NCBI GenBank assembly: GCA_020152595.1
Contig: JAIGNY010003245.1
Coordinates: 5,001 to 69,000, forward strand
Source: Chiridota heheva
Lineage: Eukaryota; Echinodermata; Holothuroidea; Apodida; Chiridotidae
Length of the DNA stretch: 64,000 bases
Direction: 5' to 3'
Position numbers and translations under genes: made by a program. Under the pieces are notes generated by a model. The model did not search any database, was not told the DNA's origin, and was given only the letters and a program-made list of their open reading frames with translations. Shown here one piece after another: positions 37,177 through 48,360 of this stretch; the first letter of the stretch is position 1, and the number at the start of each line of letters is the position of its first letter.

Positions 37177-37523
37177 ATGTTCCTATTAAAGGGAACATTT
37201 TGCTACATGGAAACGGCCAGTTTGTGATATTTCCCATGATCCTTTGCTATCCTAACATTAAAGCCTTATGTAATGTTACATTTTAAAAATTTAAAATACG
37301 TATGGGAAAAATATCTTTGCTATGGGAAACTTAAAACTTATGAAAATACCTACATTACTGTCATGGCTACAACTTTTCCACTCCCATTTGATATGTTCAC
37401 AACGCCGGTTTCAAAATATTAGATAAAATAGACAATAGAGCTAGGCTTTTAGGGGCGAAACGGCCATTTTGAAAATTGAAATGTTTTTTAACAGTGATTT
37501 TTAATATTTCAAGTACATAAATT
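37140..37523. mobile_element. MITE family D, second copy
   Basis: Same order as 21904-22275: 'cagtccggtagcaagcctat', 'aaatgttcctattaaaggga', 'aatacgtatgggaaaaatat', 'tgtcatggctacaacttttc', 'ttcaagtacataaatt'. The right terminus is missing; the match ends near 37523. It interrupts the PC4-like frame. Confidence 0.75.
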
Positions 37524-37874
37524 GCTGGCTATATATGTCAGTACCTTGAAGCGGTGCAATGGCGAAACCGTGATTGTAACAAGATCTTGGCACAAATGTA
37601 ATGAAAAGGCTGTCCTAATGAAAAAGAGGGACAGGTAAATATCAATTTGTGGGGTGGGAGAGTGCCAACCAAAATCGGCCCTAAAGGCAAAACGTAGAAT
37701 TGTCTTACCTGAAGCTATGACCAAGTGCAATGTACCTCTGTACGGTGATTTAAGCTCACAATACCACAGGGAGTAAAACGGTATCACAGTTGGGTGGGGG
37801 ATATGCGTGACCTGCATGGTCTGGTTTGTTAGAACAGGTTTCTGTCAATTTGAGATTCACATTGGCAGTTGGCC

Positions 37875-38255
37875 ATGCTTCAAACACATTTCACCAAGGT
37901 TGGTACTCTATTATCATTTGAGGATGTTGATGATTACCCTCTCACAACCACGCGTGTGAAAGGGCCTCACGCTTTTATTTCAAAAGGGAGGAAGGGAGGG
38001 GGGGGGGGGGCTGTGTACAAATTGTGCCTAAATTCAGCAGAGCTGCAATTGCTAGGAAAGTGTTCAGAGAGGGGTCCCTGGGTGAGAGATTTTATAGGTA
38101 GACCCAGCGATTTAGAAGATTACCTGAAAGACTGTAACATGTGTACCATTAGGCAGGTTCAGATGCAAATCATTCAGATGCAATGTGAGCCTGGGGAAAC
38201 AATAGACAAGGAAAGGGTAATGCTAGGTACAAACTGCGTAAAAACACCAATTTGA
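37875..38255 (+). CDS. Open reading frame of 126 codons, unknown
   Basis: From ATG 37875: starts MLQTHFTKVGTLLSFEDVDD, has a Gly run from a poly(G) tract (37998-38010, a likely length-error site), then VRDFIGRPSDLEDYLKDCN and ends with TNCVKTPI. No family recognised. Amino-acid usage is not repeat-like. 38297-38515 has another open frame with DLWDLNAFNATPC that could be its continuation after a shift. It may belong to the same inserted or broken unit as the ORFs at 36453-37140. Confidence 0.3.
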   Translation: MLQTHFTKVGTLLSFEDVDDYPLTTTRVKGPHAFISKGRKGGGGGAVYKLCLNSAELQLLGKCSERGPWVRDFIGRPSDLEDYLKDCNMCTIRQVQMQIIQMQCEPGETIDKERVMLGTNCVKTPI

Positions 38256-38519
38256 GACGATCCAAATGAGGGATGTAATGTACCTTTCCTCACCACATGG
38301 AATACCAAAGCTTGATTACCAAACAGGACCTTTGGATGGAACTGGGGTTGCGTAGGAGTGGTGCAGATCTGTGGGATCTGAATGCTTTTAACGCTACCCC
38401 CTGTTTGAAAAAGAAACAGCCATCCCCTATCTACCTCCTATATTGCCCCACAATGGACCATCATACGTGCGTGATCATGATTGGGACTTTTGCGCGTGAA
38501 TTTCAAAGTAATTTTTAGA

Positions 38520-39088
38520 GCTTTTTTCAGAAAGCATCCGAAAAGTAATTAATGTGTTTTTCCAAAATTAAGTTAAAAAGGTGGACCACTCATTACTAAA
38601 AGCGTGGCTTGCTAGTAGTGTGGCACTTTTTTGCAGGCTAAGTAGTGATCTGAAAATAGGTAATAATAACATATCAAATTCTGTATTGATATTTTACCTC
38701 ATCTATAATATTACTTTCTGACTCACGAAGCAGGAAATAAGGCCGCAAAATACTGTGTCTTTAAGTGGTTTCACTTGCAGAACGTGTTGTATTAATGTAC
38801 TTTCTTGTATCATTTTGTGACAATTTCTATATGTACTTCTTTGTGTGATCTTCTGATATTTTTTTTAAATTAATCTTGAATAATCTTTTAAAATGTTAAG
38901 ATTTTGTACTTAATTCTTACTTCTTCCCCTTTTTTTGTCCTCTGATATGTTGAGGCAAAACATTGTACGGCTATATGCCTTTTTTTAGTAGTTAGAATAA
39001 AATGAAAAATGTACCCAATGTGTTAAAAATGTATTATTGTTGTAATGTATTGATTGGCACAAAATTAATCAAAAAACGAAAGTACCGT
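38520..39088. other. No gene seen
   Basis: AT-rich sequence with several AATAAA hexamers, consistent with a 3' flank. No exon recognised. Confidence 0.35.
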
Positions 39089-39181
39089 GAGTAAAAGTGA
39101 AAACCGGGTAAAACTCGTTGTGGCAATCAATCAGCAAGATCCTGCCACAATGAGTTTTACACGGTTTTCATCTTTACTCAC
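39089..39181. repeat. Near-perfect hairpin, 39-bp arms
   Basis: The left arm starts 'gtgagtaaaagtgaaaaccg' and ends 'ctcgttgtggca' (39089-39127). The right arm starts 'tgccacaatgag' and ends 'ggttttcatctttactcac' (39143-39181). They pair with about four mismatches around a 15-base loop. It abuts the 5' truncation point of a LINE at 39189. Confidence 0.85.
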
Positions 39182-39188
39182 ACAATAC

Positions 39189-39795
39189 TCCTGTGGAATT
39201 CAAAATTCAATTGAAAATAATTATGTTTGTCTTTAAATCTCTACACAATATGGAACCTAGCTACTTATCAGATTTAATAAACAGAAAATCTTCAACAAAT
39301 TACAGTCTAAGGTCCAATAATGATATGTATTTGGTTGGGCCTCGTACTCGCTGCAATTTCTTTGGTGACAGAGTTTGCTGGAGCAGGACCGTCTCTATGG
39401 AATGTTTTGCCTACCAAATTAAAAAATGCCGATTCTTTTGCTGTTTTCAAAGAAACTTATAAAAGCACATCTTTTTACGGTTGATTTTATTATATTTTAG
39501 GTTTTAAAGTCTCTTTCTCTCTTTTTATATAATTATATTTGATATTTTTTGCTAAATCTATCAGTCTATAACAACCATATATTCTTTTTAAGTCATAATG
39601 TTAAAGAACTTATAAAAGTTATTTTACCGTTTAATGTTTTATTGGTATAGATGTATTGTTCTTAAATCCTTTTATTTCTCTCTTTTTACTTATATTCAAC
39701 CTTATTATTATCATTTTGCTGCATGCTTTAATTACATTCAGTATTTTAGGGCTAGTTTTCTTATCTTTTATTTTTCTCATGTACTCATGTAAAAT
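39189..39795 (+). pseudogene. 5'-truncated LINE: ORF2 C-terminus and 3' UTR
   Basis: The frame from 39193 reads IMFVFKSLHNMEPSYLSDLI, then GPRTRCNFFGDRV; after a one-base loss near 39377 the next frame gives FAGAGPSLWNVLPTKLKNAD and SFAVFKETYKSTSFYG with a stop near 39483. This is the standard end of CR1/jockey-like ORF2 proteins: (LAPSYL.DLI ... GDRAF ... AP.LWN.LP ... S...FK..LK). The 3' UTR follows to about 39795, where a trinucleotide tract begins. The same 3' UTR is found inverted at 40070-40305. Confidence 0.8.
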
Positions 39796-39799
39796 GGGG

Positions 39800-40066
39800 G
39801 GTGGTGGGGTGGTGGTGATGATGGTGATGATAATGATGATGCTGCTGATGCTGCTGCTGCTGCTGCTGATGATGATGATGCTGCTGCTGCTGATGATGAT
39901 GATGCTGATGCTGCTGCTAATGCTGCTGCTGCTGATGATGCTGCTGATGCTGATGATGATACTGCTGATGCTGATGATGATGATGCTGATGCTGCTGGTG
40001 GTGGTGGTGGCTGCTGCTGCCGCTGCCGATGATGATGATATATACCACCACCACCATCACCATTAC
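39800..40066. repeat. Mixed trinucleotide tract (TGG, GATGCT, CACCAT)
   Basis: GTGGTG and GATGATG at the left, then GCT/GAT-rich repeats (39838-40040), then CACCACCATCACCAT at the right. It fills the space between two LINE 3' ends that point at each other, so it probably formed by fusion of their tails. The Ala/Ser- and Met/Leu-rich frames here are artefacts. Confidence 0.9.
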
Positions 40067-40069
40067 CAT

Positions 40070-40305
40070 TATCATTACAATTCATATAGCGCCAAAATCT
40101 ATGTGACTAATTATTGGCGCTGCACAAATACAAATATTACACGATTACATAAGAAAATAAAAGATACAAAAACTAGCCCTAAAATACTTAAAGTAATTAA
40201 ACATGCAACAAAAGTATATAAAGTAATAACTTCGAATATAAGAGAAACAGAAAAAATCTAAAAGGATATAAGAAGAATATATCTATACCAATATAACAGT
40301 AAAAG
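40070..40305 (-). mobile_element. LINE 3' UTR, inverted second copy
   Basis: Read on the minus strand from about 40305: 'tattggtatagatatattct', 'catgtttaattac', 'gtattttagggctagttttt', matching the plus-strand 3' UTR at 39640-39795. It then continues further to the terminal 'agattttggcgctatatgaa' followed by the microsatellite tail. The minus copy thus preserves the true 3' terminus, which the plus copy has lost. Confidence 0.75.
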
Positions 40306-41703
40306 ATGATTAGATGATGATGATGATGATGATTATAAGATTACTCTAATAATATTAATACAAAAGTAAGTCTTAATGAATTACGATGAGATGACCAATT
40401 AACATGAAATTTGGGAAAATTGTCAAAAACGAAACACACATTTTTGTTTTTTTGTTTCTTAATAGACCGCACGGTTAGACTTTCATGCAGTCTTCAAATT
40501 TTTGCCCAAATTCAGCAAACTGTATTTGGAAAGTGGAGGAGGAATTTTAAATATAAACCTAATTCTCGAAAAAAGAATTCATTTATTTACATTTGTAGTG
40601 AATGTTTTGATATTTTTGATGCTTAGACTAGGAAAAAAAATTACTGGTAGTAATATAAATTGTTTTATTTTAACTCGGGTAATTTAAGAGTAAAACTCTT
40701 ACATAGTTATAGAGCACACTGGAATTCAATTACAAATTTGTCCTTACCTCTGCAAATAACTTGACTGTTTTTTGGGGACTGACAAAAGGCTACCAATTTG
40801 GAAAACTACAAGCTTCATCTTAAGGTGACTGCAGTAAACTCTAACACTTCCGGCAAGAAATGAAAGGAAAATGGCTTTTGTTTTAATAAGCCATCCTCCA
40901 CATTCACAAACCTGACATTGTTCTTAGATTACCAAATATTTTCTTATTATATATTTCTATTGCTTTCTTCTTTTTCATAAGAGTTGTTATAAATATTTAC
41001 AGAGAGTGATAAGCAAGCAATGGTTTAAAAGAATGGAGAAAAAATATTGTATTAGTGTGAAAGTTTACTCAGAGGAAGGAAGTATACACAATAGGAAGGC
41101 TGTAAAACGTAGATCAATTTTGATAACGAACCATACCATAACACTATAGTTACCAAAATATTATGTTGTAGCGTTTGGCTTTCTGCAGCCGGGAAAAATA
41201 ATCATCCGGCCGGGTCTTCGGGTCTTGAAATTAACGCCGCACGCGTAACTAACATTAGTTTATACCTATTTTTGTGTTTTGAGGTCACGCATGCATGAGG
41301 ATCAAAATTTGGCGAACATCAGCAATCATACCTGTTCCGTAAACCGCTTCATTTGTTACGCGACTAACAAGTAAAGTTACCGTTAGGCCTAACGTTAAGG
41401 TCCAAAGCCTAAAGTTACAAACTGGGGCAAAGTAAAGTACCGTAGGCCTACTACCGCTAACGCAGAAATTTTCTCTGTAAATCGCTCGTTGTAGATTTTA
41501 AAGGTGAATTAGGTTAGGCCTGTGTGAATCGAAAGCTTGACCATTCTTTGCATCTTGCCTGCATAATTTACGGTTGATTTTGAGCCATTAGTAGGCGTTA
41601 AAGTGTAAGACCTAACGTTAGGCCTAACAATAAAATTACAAGCTGAATTACCCAGCTGTGCCAGTAAAATGTCCGATCACGGGGCCTAGGCCTAGCCTAG
41701 TTG
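40306..41703. other. No gene seen; aggcctaacgttagg-type low complexity
   Basis: Unique AT-rich DNA to about 41380, then repeated 'taggcctaacgttaggcct' strings, many palindromic, through 41700. No exon recognised. Confidence 0.4.
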
Positions 41704-41975
41704 TTGTCACAAACCACGTACATATACGTATGCTACCACTTGGGAAAGCAATTAGTGAACGTCAGCCAACAAGAAATAACAGGGAAGTAAAAGACCTGGT
41801 TCATGGTATATGACGAATAACTACCCTCATTCCAGGCGGGTGACTTCCCCACTGATCGTTTTTTCTTGTTGGCTGACGTTCACTGATTGCTATCGTTTCT
41901 CACTTAGCCTACGGCCTGACGAAGAGCAAATGCCCCAATGATAACATACGTGTAGGCCCTAAGTGGGTTGTTACA
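41704..41975. mobile_element. Palindromic MITE family C, about 272 bp
   Basis: Outer ends 'ttgtcacaaaccacgtacat' and (minus strand) 'ttgtaacaacccacttaggg'. Inner arms 'gtgaacgtcagccaacaaga' (41756) and 'tcttgttggctgacgttcac' (41863) are perfectly complementary over 20 bp. The centre carries 'ggtatatgacgaataact'. Fragments of the family occur at about 31246 and 32163. No coding capacity. Confidence 0.8.
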
Positions 41976-42862
41976 ATAACTAGGCTAGGCCTACGAATAA
42001 ATGAATCAGGTCTAACGTTAGGCCTAGGCCTATAAAGGATTTTAATAGGAAATTGGTAGTCATAACGATGTTTTTAAAACTTTTCTTTGCCTAAGTGGAT
42101 ATAATTATATTATTTAAGCTTGCTAGGCAATACTTGCAATAATAGGCCTATGCATAGCGTCCAGGTAATGGCTGTATAGCATATATTAGTCAGATAACAT
42201 ATGACTGTGTACTAGCTAATATGGCCATATGCATCGGCTGTATTGCAAGTAGTGTGAAGAATGTAGGCATGATACTGAGTGCAGTGAGATGTTTATCTCA
42301 CTATAGCATAGGGTCTAGGCCTACGTTAATTATTATACACATCCCTCAGTACGGTTGACGTTGGGATTGCCGTACTACTAGGGCCAGCCATCAGTAAACG
42401 ACAGCCATCACTAACAGTAACACGGCTGGCGTCAGTCTGACGGTACTACATGTACTACGGGCAGTACTAATATAGGTCTAGGCCTACAGTCAAAAATTTT
42501 ATCTGACTAGAATGATGTAACTTTTTCGTAACGTTAGATTTAACGTTAGACCCCATAAAATTCGGCGGATGCCGAAATTCGGGTCAACCATTGGCACTAA
42601 GCCTCTTACACAACTTCTTCCTGCATACACAAAGGTTTGATAGAGTGGATTGCCCTAGCCTACTGGCACTAATATAATTATTTTAGGGGTGCACGAAAAT
42701 AGCAGTGCATAAAATTCGGGGGTGTACGAAAATCAGGGGTGCCTATACTAGTAGAACGTAGGCCTAACAAAAGGTTTTAATCTGGTCGATCGCCGGAAAT
42801 GCATTGGCCCGCGGAGCAGTCGCGTGGTGGGTCACTTTTACTGGGCGGGGGAATTAAAATCA
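41976..42862. other. No gene seen
   Basis: 'ctaggcctacg' strings continue to about 42570. Around 42690-42740 'ggggtgcacgaaaat' and 'gggggtgtacgaaaat' form a short direct repeat leading into the degenerate array. Confidence 0.4.
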
Positions 42863-43566
42863 GTGCTTCAAATCTAGCCTTAGAATCGAAGCCCTGGGAA
42901 TAGGTCAAGGGGGCGAAGACTCCTGAAGCGTTGTTTTTCACGTGATTTCCGTTACAGAATATTAATTGATATTGTGTCTAATCCAGGGTCTAAGCCTTGC
43001 GTTCCTCGTAATTTTGGTAACAGAAAATTGCTTAATATTGTGTCAAATCTAGGGACGAAGCCCCTGGAAGCCCTGCATTTTTCGCGATCTTAAAAAATAG
43101 AAAACTGTTTAATATTGTCTCAGCTCCAAGCTTGAATTCTAGGGGTGAAGCTCTGGTATTGATTTTGATATTAAAAAATGTTTAAAATTGTGTCAAATCT
43201 TTAGGCATACTCGAGGCAAAGACCGCGAAGCCCTAGTGGGGACTCACGGGGCTGAAACTTATACGTTTTTGATAGCCGCCAAAATTTGTTTCAAAATGTG
43301 TAAAATCTATGGGACGAAGCTGTAAGATAGGAGCACTGTGGGTAAATCCACCGTGAGCCCTATACGTTTCTCGTGCATTTGATAGCAGAAAATTTGTTTA
43401 AAATTGTATGAAATCTAGAGGAAAGCTCCCGGAAGTTATGCTTTTCTCGCAATTTTGATAGCGGAAAATGTGTAAATATTGTGTCAAATGTAGGGTTGAC
43501 GTCCTGGCTGCCTGATAGGCGTCCAGGGTAAGAAACCTCAGAAAATTCGCTTAAAATCGTGTCAGT
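42863..43566. repeat. Degenerate tandem array, unit about 90-130 bp
   Basis: About seven diverged units, each with a 'tctaggg(a)cgaagcccctgg'-like block, a 'tttctcgcaattttgatagc' block and an 'agaaaattgtttaaaattgt' plus 'gtcaaa' block. Unit starts fall near 42870, 42985, 43050, 43125, 43195, 43310, 43415 and 43490. 'cgaagccc' blocks also occur in transposon family E, so this may be an internal array of a related element. Confidence 0.65.
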
Positions 43567-43569
43567 TCC

Positions 43570-44150
43570 ACGCTAAAGTTAGTTCAAATAAATATAGATT
43601 TTGGAATGAATGTTCAAATGTAGGATCCCATGCCTTTGAATGTCCATACTGGCAGACGGAAAAATATTTCAAGAAATTTCAGATTATGCACTTATTAACC
43701 TACATCATCTAGAGGATGAATATCACTTTGTTCTAGAATGTCCCTCCTATGAAGACATTCGTAGATTTTTCATTCCTCAGCGCTTTTATCACCACCACTC
43801 ACATGCTTCGTTTGAAACAATATTAAAAATTACAAGCGAATCTTTAAGTTTAAATTTAGCCAGGTAAATACAAAGCTTTTCAAAAGCGCAAAGAATCTTT
43901 ATCATAATTATTATGTTGTATAAATCAATAATTAATTTATTGTCCAACGATCTCATTATCTTTTTTTTTTTAATATTCATCAGTTTTATTGTTTTAATAT
44001 GGGCATGTATTTTGTGTCTATGTTCGTGTTTTTGTGTGTTTAAAACACTTAATTAAAAAAAAAGTGATCAAAAATTGTTAAGTCAAGGTACTTTTTTTGT
44101 ATGTAATAAGGTGGAGGCCTAAACATTGAACGAAATAAATGTATATATTG
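43570..44150 (+). pseudogene. LINE ORF2 C-terminal fragment with two frameshifts, plus 3' UTR
   Basis: Three frames in succession give one typical LINE tail. Frame 1 (about 43630-43690): LNVHTGRRKNISRNFRLCTY, matching 'L.IE.GR....PR..R.C..C'. Frame 2 (43682-43864): NLHHLEDEYHFVLECPSYED then IRRFFIP. Frame 3: KYKAFQKRKESLS and stop. The shifts are single-base events near 43692 and 43865. The 3' UTR runs to 'ggtggaggcctaaacattga' and an 'aaataaatgtatata' end. It differs in sequence from the LINE at 39189, so two families are present. Confidence 0.8.
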
Positions 44151-45866
44151 AAAATGTGTCTTTAGTCATGTTACAGTACTTGCGGTCTAGGAATGATTTT
44201 CATATTTTTGATGTAAAAATAACGCTTTGAGCAGAGGGGAATTGGAATCAAGTGGCCCTAATCCGTTCTAGACAGTGTTCAAATTTAGCCCACCTCAGGA
44301 AGAATGTTTCGAAAAGTAATTAAAAATATAAGAGTTAATACAATTTGTGCAAATTTTCTGATATTTCTAATATTTTCAAATAATGGAGCCATTTTTGCAC
44401 AAGTTTCTGCATAATAGTCAGTAATCCATGGGTATTTTGTATTATTCTAAAAGGAAAATTTTGAATAATCTATATATTTGGTCCCGGTCCGAAAATGTCA
44501 GCTTTTATTTGGGCAAAGCAAAATTGCAATTATTTCCATCTAAAATAATAGGATGAAGGAAAGTTGGAGGGTACAACAATTTTTTTAGCCCGAATCTAAG
44601 ATTTTATTTGGCTCTAATGAATAGAATCGTAGCTGTTCCGGGGCGTTGCTTCTGGGCTCCAATCAAGTATTTTGAATCCTTCACTTGGTTTATAAACACA
44701 ACATATTTTCTTAAGTTTACGAATTTCTTTTGAATTTAATAGTCTATTTTGCCTTGGAAAATGAAATCTTTGTAAATTTCGACCGAACTTAAGCTTTCAT
44801 TTGGCTCTCAAATGCCATTGAATACAATTGTAGCTCCATGTTCTGTCCTCACCAGGCAGTTCGGGAGCAAACCAAAAACCTTGTACTTTTAAATACCCCA
44901 AAAATTGGGTACTATTATGTATTACGTTATCGCATGAGCCACTAGCCCACACTAAACGTATGGGGTTTCTTATTTTCCGCTCCGGATTGTCCAAAATTTC
45001 ACTAAATATCCTGAAATTTTGTAGACGGATAGTAAACAGATATTCCAAGCTTTCTACCGCTGCAAGTTTAAATTCATTGTCGCCTTTTAAAGAAAAAAAA
45101 GAAAATAAATTATGAGCAATCTGTTGTGTTGATTTTCTTAAAAAGGCGGAGCGGAAAATGCGAAATCCCATGCGTTTAGTGTTGGCTAGTCAAATGTGTA
45201 GGCTCATGCGATGACGAAATACATAGAAGTACCCAATCTTTAGGGTATTTAAAAGTACCCAGTTTTTCTGGTTGCTCTCGGGCTGCCAGGTAATAGTATC
45301 AAAAACTTAATTAAGATTTATTGAAATTTATGCCCACCCATCTGCCCATCCCTTATGCTTCATACTCAACTCTGCCTTCCCGTGGAATACAATTTTTTTC
45401 ATTTCATCGCTATACCCTTTTCCAAGGGAAAAAAATAATTATTTTTAATGGTTTTTCTTATTTGGACATTTCTTAATAATATTGTACCATTTTGCAATTA
45501 ATGTCCAACAAATTTTCAGCATTTTGTTGGTTTATTTCCGCAATTCCAAAAACTGAATTTTCAAATAAGATAAATAAGATTTATAGGGATGCTATTGTGT
45601 GTGTGGGAAGGAGAAGAGGGAGAGGGGGCACTATGCTCTACCGAAGTAAGTTGCTAAGGTATGATTTTATAACAGTTAAATCACATTCTCTCCAGGAAAA
45701 TATCATTCAATTTTAAAAAACTACCTTTATTCTTGTGCAATTTTCTCCATTTTGGGACAATTTTTTAGAAATTTCCTTCTAAATTGGGAAATATGGTCAA
45801 TTCTTATCAATTATTTGAAAATGTTGCCAAATATTGATAACATTTTCTTCAATCTTATGTTAATAA
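44151..45866. other. No gene seen
   Basis: The 124-residue minus-strand frame at 44797-45171 has varied composition but no motif or splice support. 45720-45860 has diverged 'gaaatttccttctaaattgg'-like units similar to other transposon interiors. Confidence 0.35.
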
Positions 45867-46620
45867 GTCCCAGTCGAAAGAAAAAGCATGCGGTGGGAAT
45901 GTGAAATCCTTTCATTTGTTCATAAGGTACCTTTCTTCCTGCTCCCCACTTCGTAAGACTCTGCACCCTCGTAGCCGTATGATTCGAGCGCTGGGGGCGG
46001 CATCCCCTGTCGTTCGGACACCCTTAGTCGAGCAGAATCATGCCAGACTCGGCTAGATATCTGAGTCATGCATACCCTCTAGACTCGGCAAGAATATGAT
46101 ACTTGGGCACCGATCTTATGTAGTCAAGCTGAGAGGCAAAATGTAATTTTTAAATCAGTGATTCGTCGAAATCATGTCTGATTCGGCTATATTTCCCTAT
46201 AATTGAAGAAAATTTCACCCAAATCGAAAAACTGTCAGGAAATGGGTCCCAGTCGAAAAAAAAAGCATGCGGCGGGATTGTGAAATCTTTTCGTCTGTCC
46301 ATAGGGTACCTTTCCCGTTCCTTCCCACTTCCTAAGACTTTGCACCCTCATGGCCATAGGAGGCTGGAGGCGGCAGCCCCCCTGTCGGTCGGATACCTGA
46401 GTCTAGCAGAATCATGCCCGACTCGGCTAGATATCTGGGTCATTCATACCCCTGGACTCGGCATGATGTTGACAATATGATACTTGGGCACCGATCTAAT
46501 ATAATCAGGCAGAGAGGCAATGTAATTTTTAAATCAGTGATTTGTCGGAATTATTCCCGACTCGGCTATATTTCCCGATAATTGAAGGAAATATTTCGAA
46601 ATTGAATTAAGTTCCCGAAA
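45867..46620. repeat. 379-bp tandem duplication inside a decayed transposon
   Basis: Copy 1 starts at 45867 and copy 2 at 46246 with 'gtcccagtcgaaa', then 'aaaagcatgcggygggaatg', 'ccccacttcgtaagactctg', 'gactcggctagatatctg', 'atgatacttgggcaccgatc' and 'ttttaaatcagtga'. The copies differ by many substitutions and small indels. The C-rich block 'tgtcggtcgg' and the 'gactcggct' strings recur within each copy. Confidence 0.85.
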
Positions 46621-46639
46621 ATTTCCCGGTTCCGTACGG

Positions 46640-46742
46640 TTTTGTGCATCCTGAAGCAAAAGTGCTCATAAAACACATTATCATATCATCTCTGGTTTGA
46701 TTTGGCCTGGCCCCCTTGACATTTTTTCCTAGCTCCGCCTCC
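46640..46742 (-). mobile_element. Terminus of DNA transposon family F
   Basis: Minus-strand reading from 46742: 'aggcggagctaggaaaaaat', 'gtcaagggggccaggcc', 'aaatcaaacca', 'tgtgttttatgagcactttt'. It matches the element starting at 9668 block for block. Confidence 0.55.
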
Positions 46743-47836
46743 GATCATTCTCTGACCTAAATAGTGCACCCGACATTTTACAGCTCTCTAATCGGGCCCA
46801 AGTATAATGTTGTCAGCATCATTTATAGCCGAGTTTAGGGTATTTGATTCAGCAAATAGCTATAATATAAATAGTACAATCGATATCTTACATCTCTGCC
46901 GTACTAATATCGGACCAGTCTCCCACTCCTCCTCCCCCCCATCCCGTCTCGTAAGGCCATGAAAATAAGAAACAACTAAGTTTCCAAATCATTTGCAAAG
47001 TATTCTAATTTAATTTCCCTACCATTTCTCTTTACATACCATGTTTTTCCCAACGAATTATAGTTATGTTATCCTCTTGAATTTTGCACATGCCCTGTCC
47101 TGGATACGTCCCTGCACATAACATTAGATTTCTACTGTACCTTGGACCGCATACCCCAAATGTCAATTTTAAGTAATCACACTATCACAACTTTATTTTC
47201 CTTTTTTCAGTGGGGTATTTGAGAAATTACACTCTGTCAGATCTGGTGAAACCCAGAAAATAGGGTACCCAAAATACCCTAAAAATAGGAGAAATTGTCA
47301 CGTGATGTTGTTCGAACATACACTAAAGCTTACCTTTTACCGCTCTGGATGTTCCTTTAGCCACTGTGATTTTTGTAATATTGGTAAAACTTATCGTTGC
47401 TGCCTTTTGAAATTCACCGTCGCCTTTTTTCACCTTATTGCTCCTGGACTGTCTGTGACACTAAGCATTCTTCAAGCATTATAATCATGACTCGCCGATT
47501 TTCAATTTCCTTTTCAAACACACGTACTTACTTCAAACTATTTTCATTTGAAACTAGACTTTTCTTTTCATTAATTGCATTTTAATTCAGTTTTGCTTTC
47601 ATTTTTGCAGTGTTTAAAAAAATGTATACACAGCATAAACTATCCATAGTTTCTATGGCAGAAAACAAATATGCCCAAGAAATGCTAACGTTACAATGAT
47701 AGCAATGCACGTAACTTAGTGTTACGCAACAATTGTGTGTTGCCAATAGTTAACTGCGTGCCAACGCCAAACTGCCAAAAAATACGAAAGGGAAAGAAGC
47801 CTCAATTTCCATACTCTTTGGTTTTTTAACTGTGGG
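46743..47836. other. No gene seen
   Basis: Unique AT-rich sequence. 47490-47560 ('gattttcaatttccttttca' plus 'aacaca') recurs diverged at 49000-49060, suggesting a shared repeat of unknown type. Confidence 0.35.
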
Positions 47837-48360
47837 CAGTGGCGTAGCCAGAATTTTCATATGAGGGGCAGGGGTTGAATTGACCCGACACGATATTGAG
47901 TAGCGTAATCGGTGTCACTTGGAGCGCAAAGCGCTCAACTTGTGAGCGTGGGGTCGAGGGGCCCTCTTAAGGGCCTTTGGTGGGGTCCCGGGGCGAAGCC
48001 TCGGTAGGGGTCCAGGGGCGAAGTCCCCGGAAGCTCTCGCAAAATTGACATTTCAAGGGCAAAAACGTATGTCACAACGCATAGTAAGAAGGTGTATTAT
48101 ACAAGTCTTAATTCATGTCAAAGAGAGCTATATTACACCATATACAAAGCGCAAAGCGCTGGACTTGTCGGCGTGGGGTCTAGAGGCGAAGCCTCGGTAG
48201 GGGTGCAAGGGGCGAAGCCCTCGGAAGCTCTCGTAAAGTGACAAAAATGACATTTCAGGGGCAAAAACGTATGTCATAACATATAGTAAGAAGGTGTATT
48301 ATACAATTCGAAATTCATGTCCGAGAGACCTATATATAATATACCATACACAAACCATGA
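47837..48360 (+). mobile_element. DNA transposon family E, plus-strand copy with an internal duplication
   Basis: Starts 'cagtggcgtagccagaattt' then 'tcatatgagggg'. Contains 'gcgcaaagcgctcaacttgt', 'ggggcgaagtccccggaagc' and 'aaattgacatttcaagggca'. The block from 'gcgcaaagcgct' to 'gtgtattatac' is present twice (about 47926-48101 and 48147-48303), a direct duplication of about 175 bp. No transposase. Right end not found. Confidence 0.65.

Noticed and set aside
39656..40261. 201-codon plus frame rich in Met/Leu and the 102-codon Ala/Ser minus frame
   Set aside because: They span the LINE 3' UTRs and trinucleotide repeats; no coding sense.
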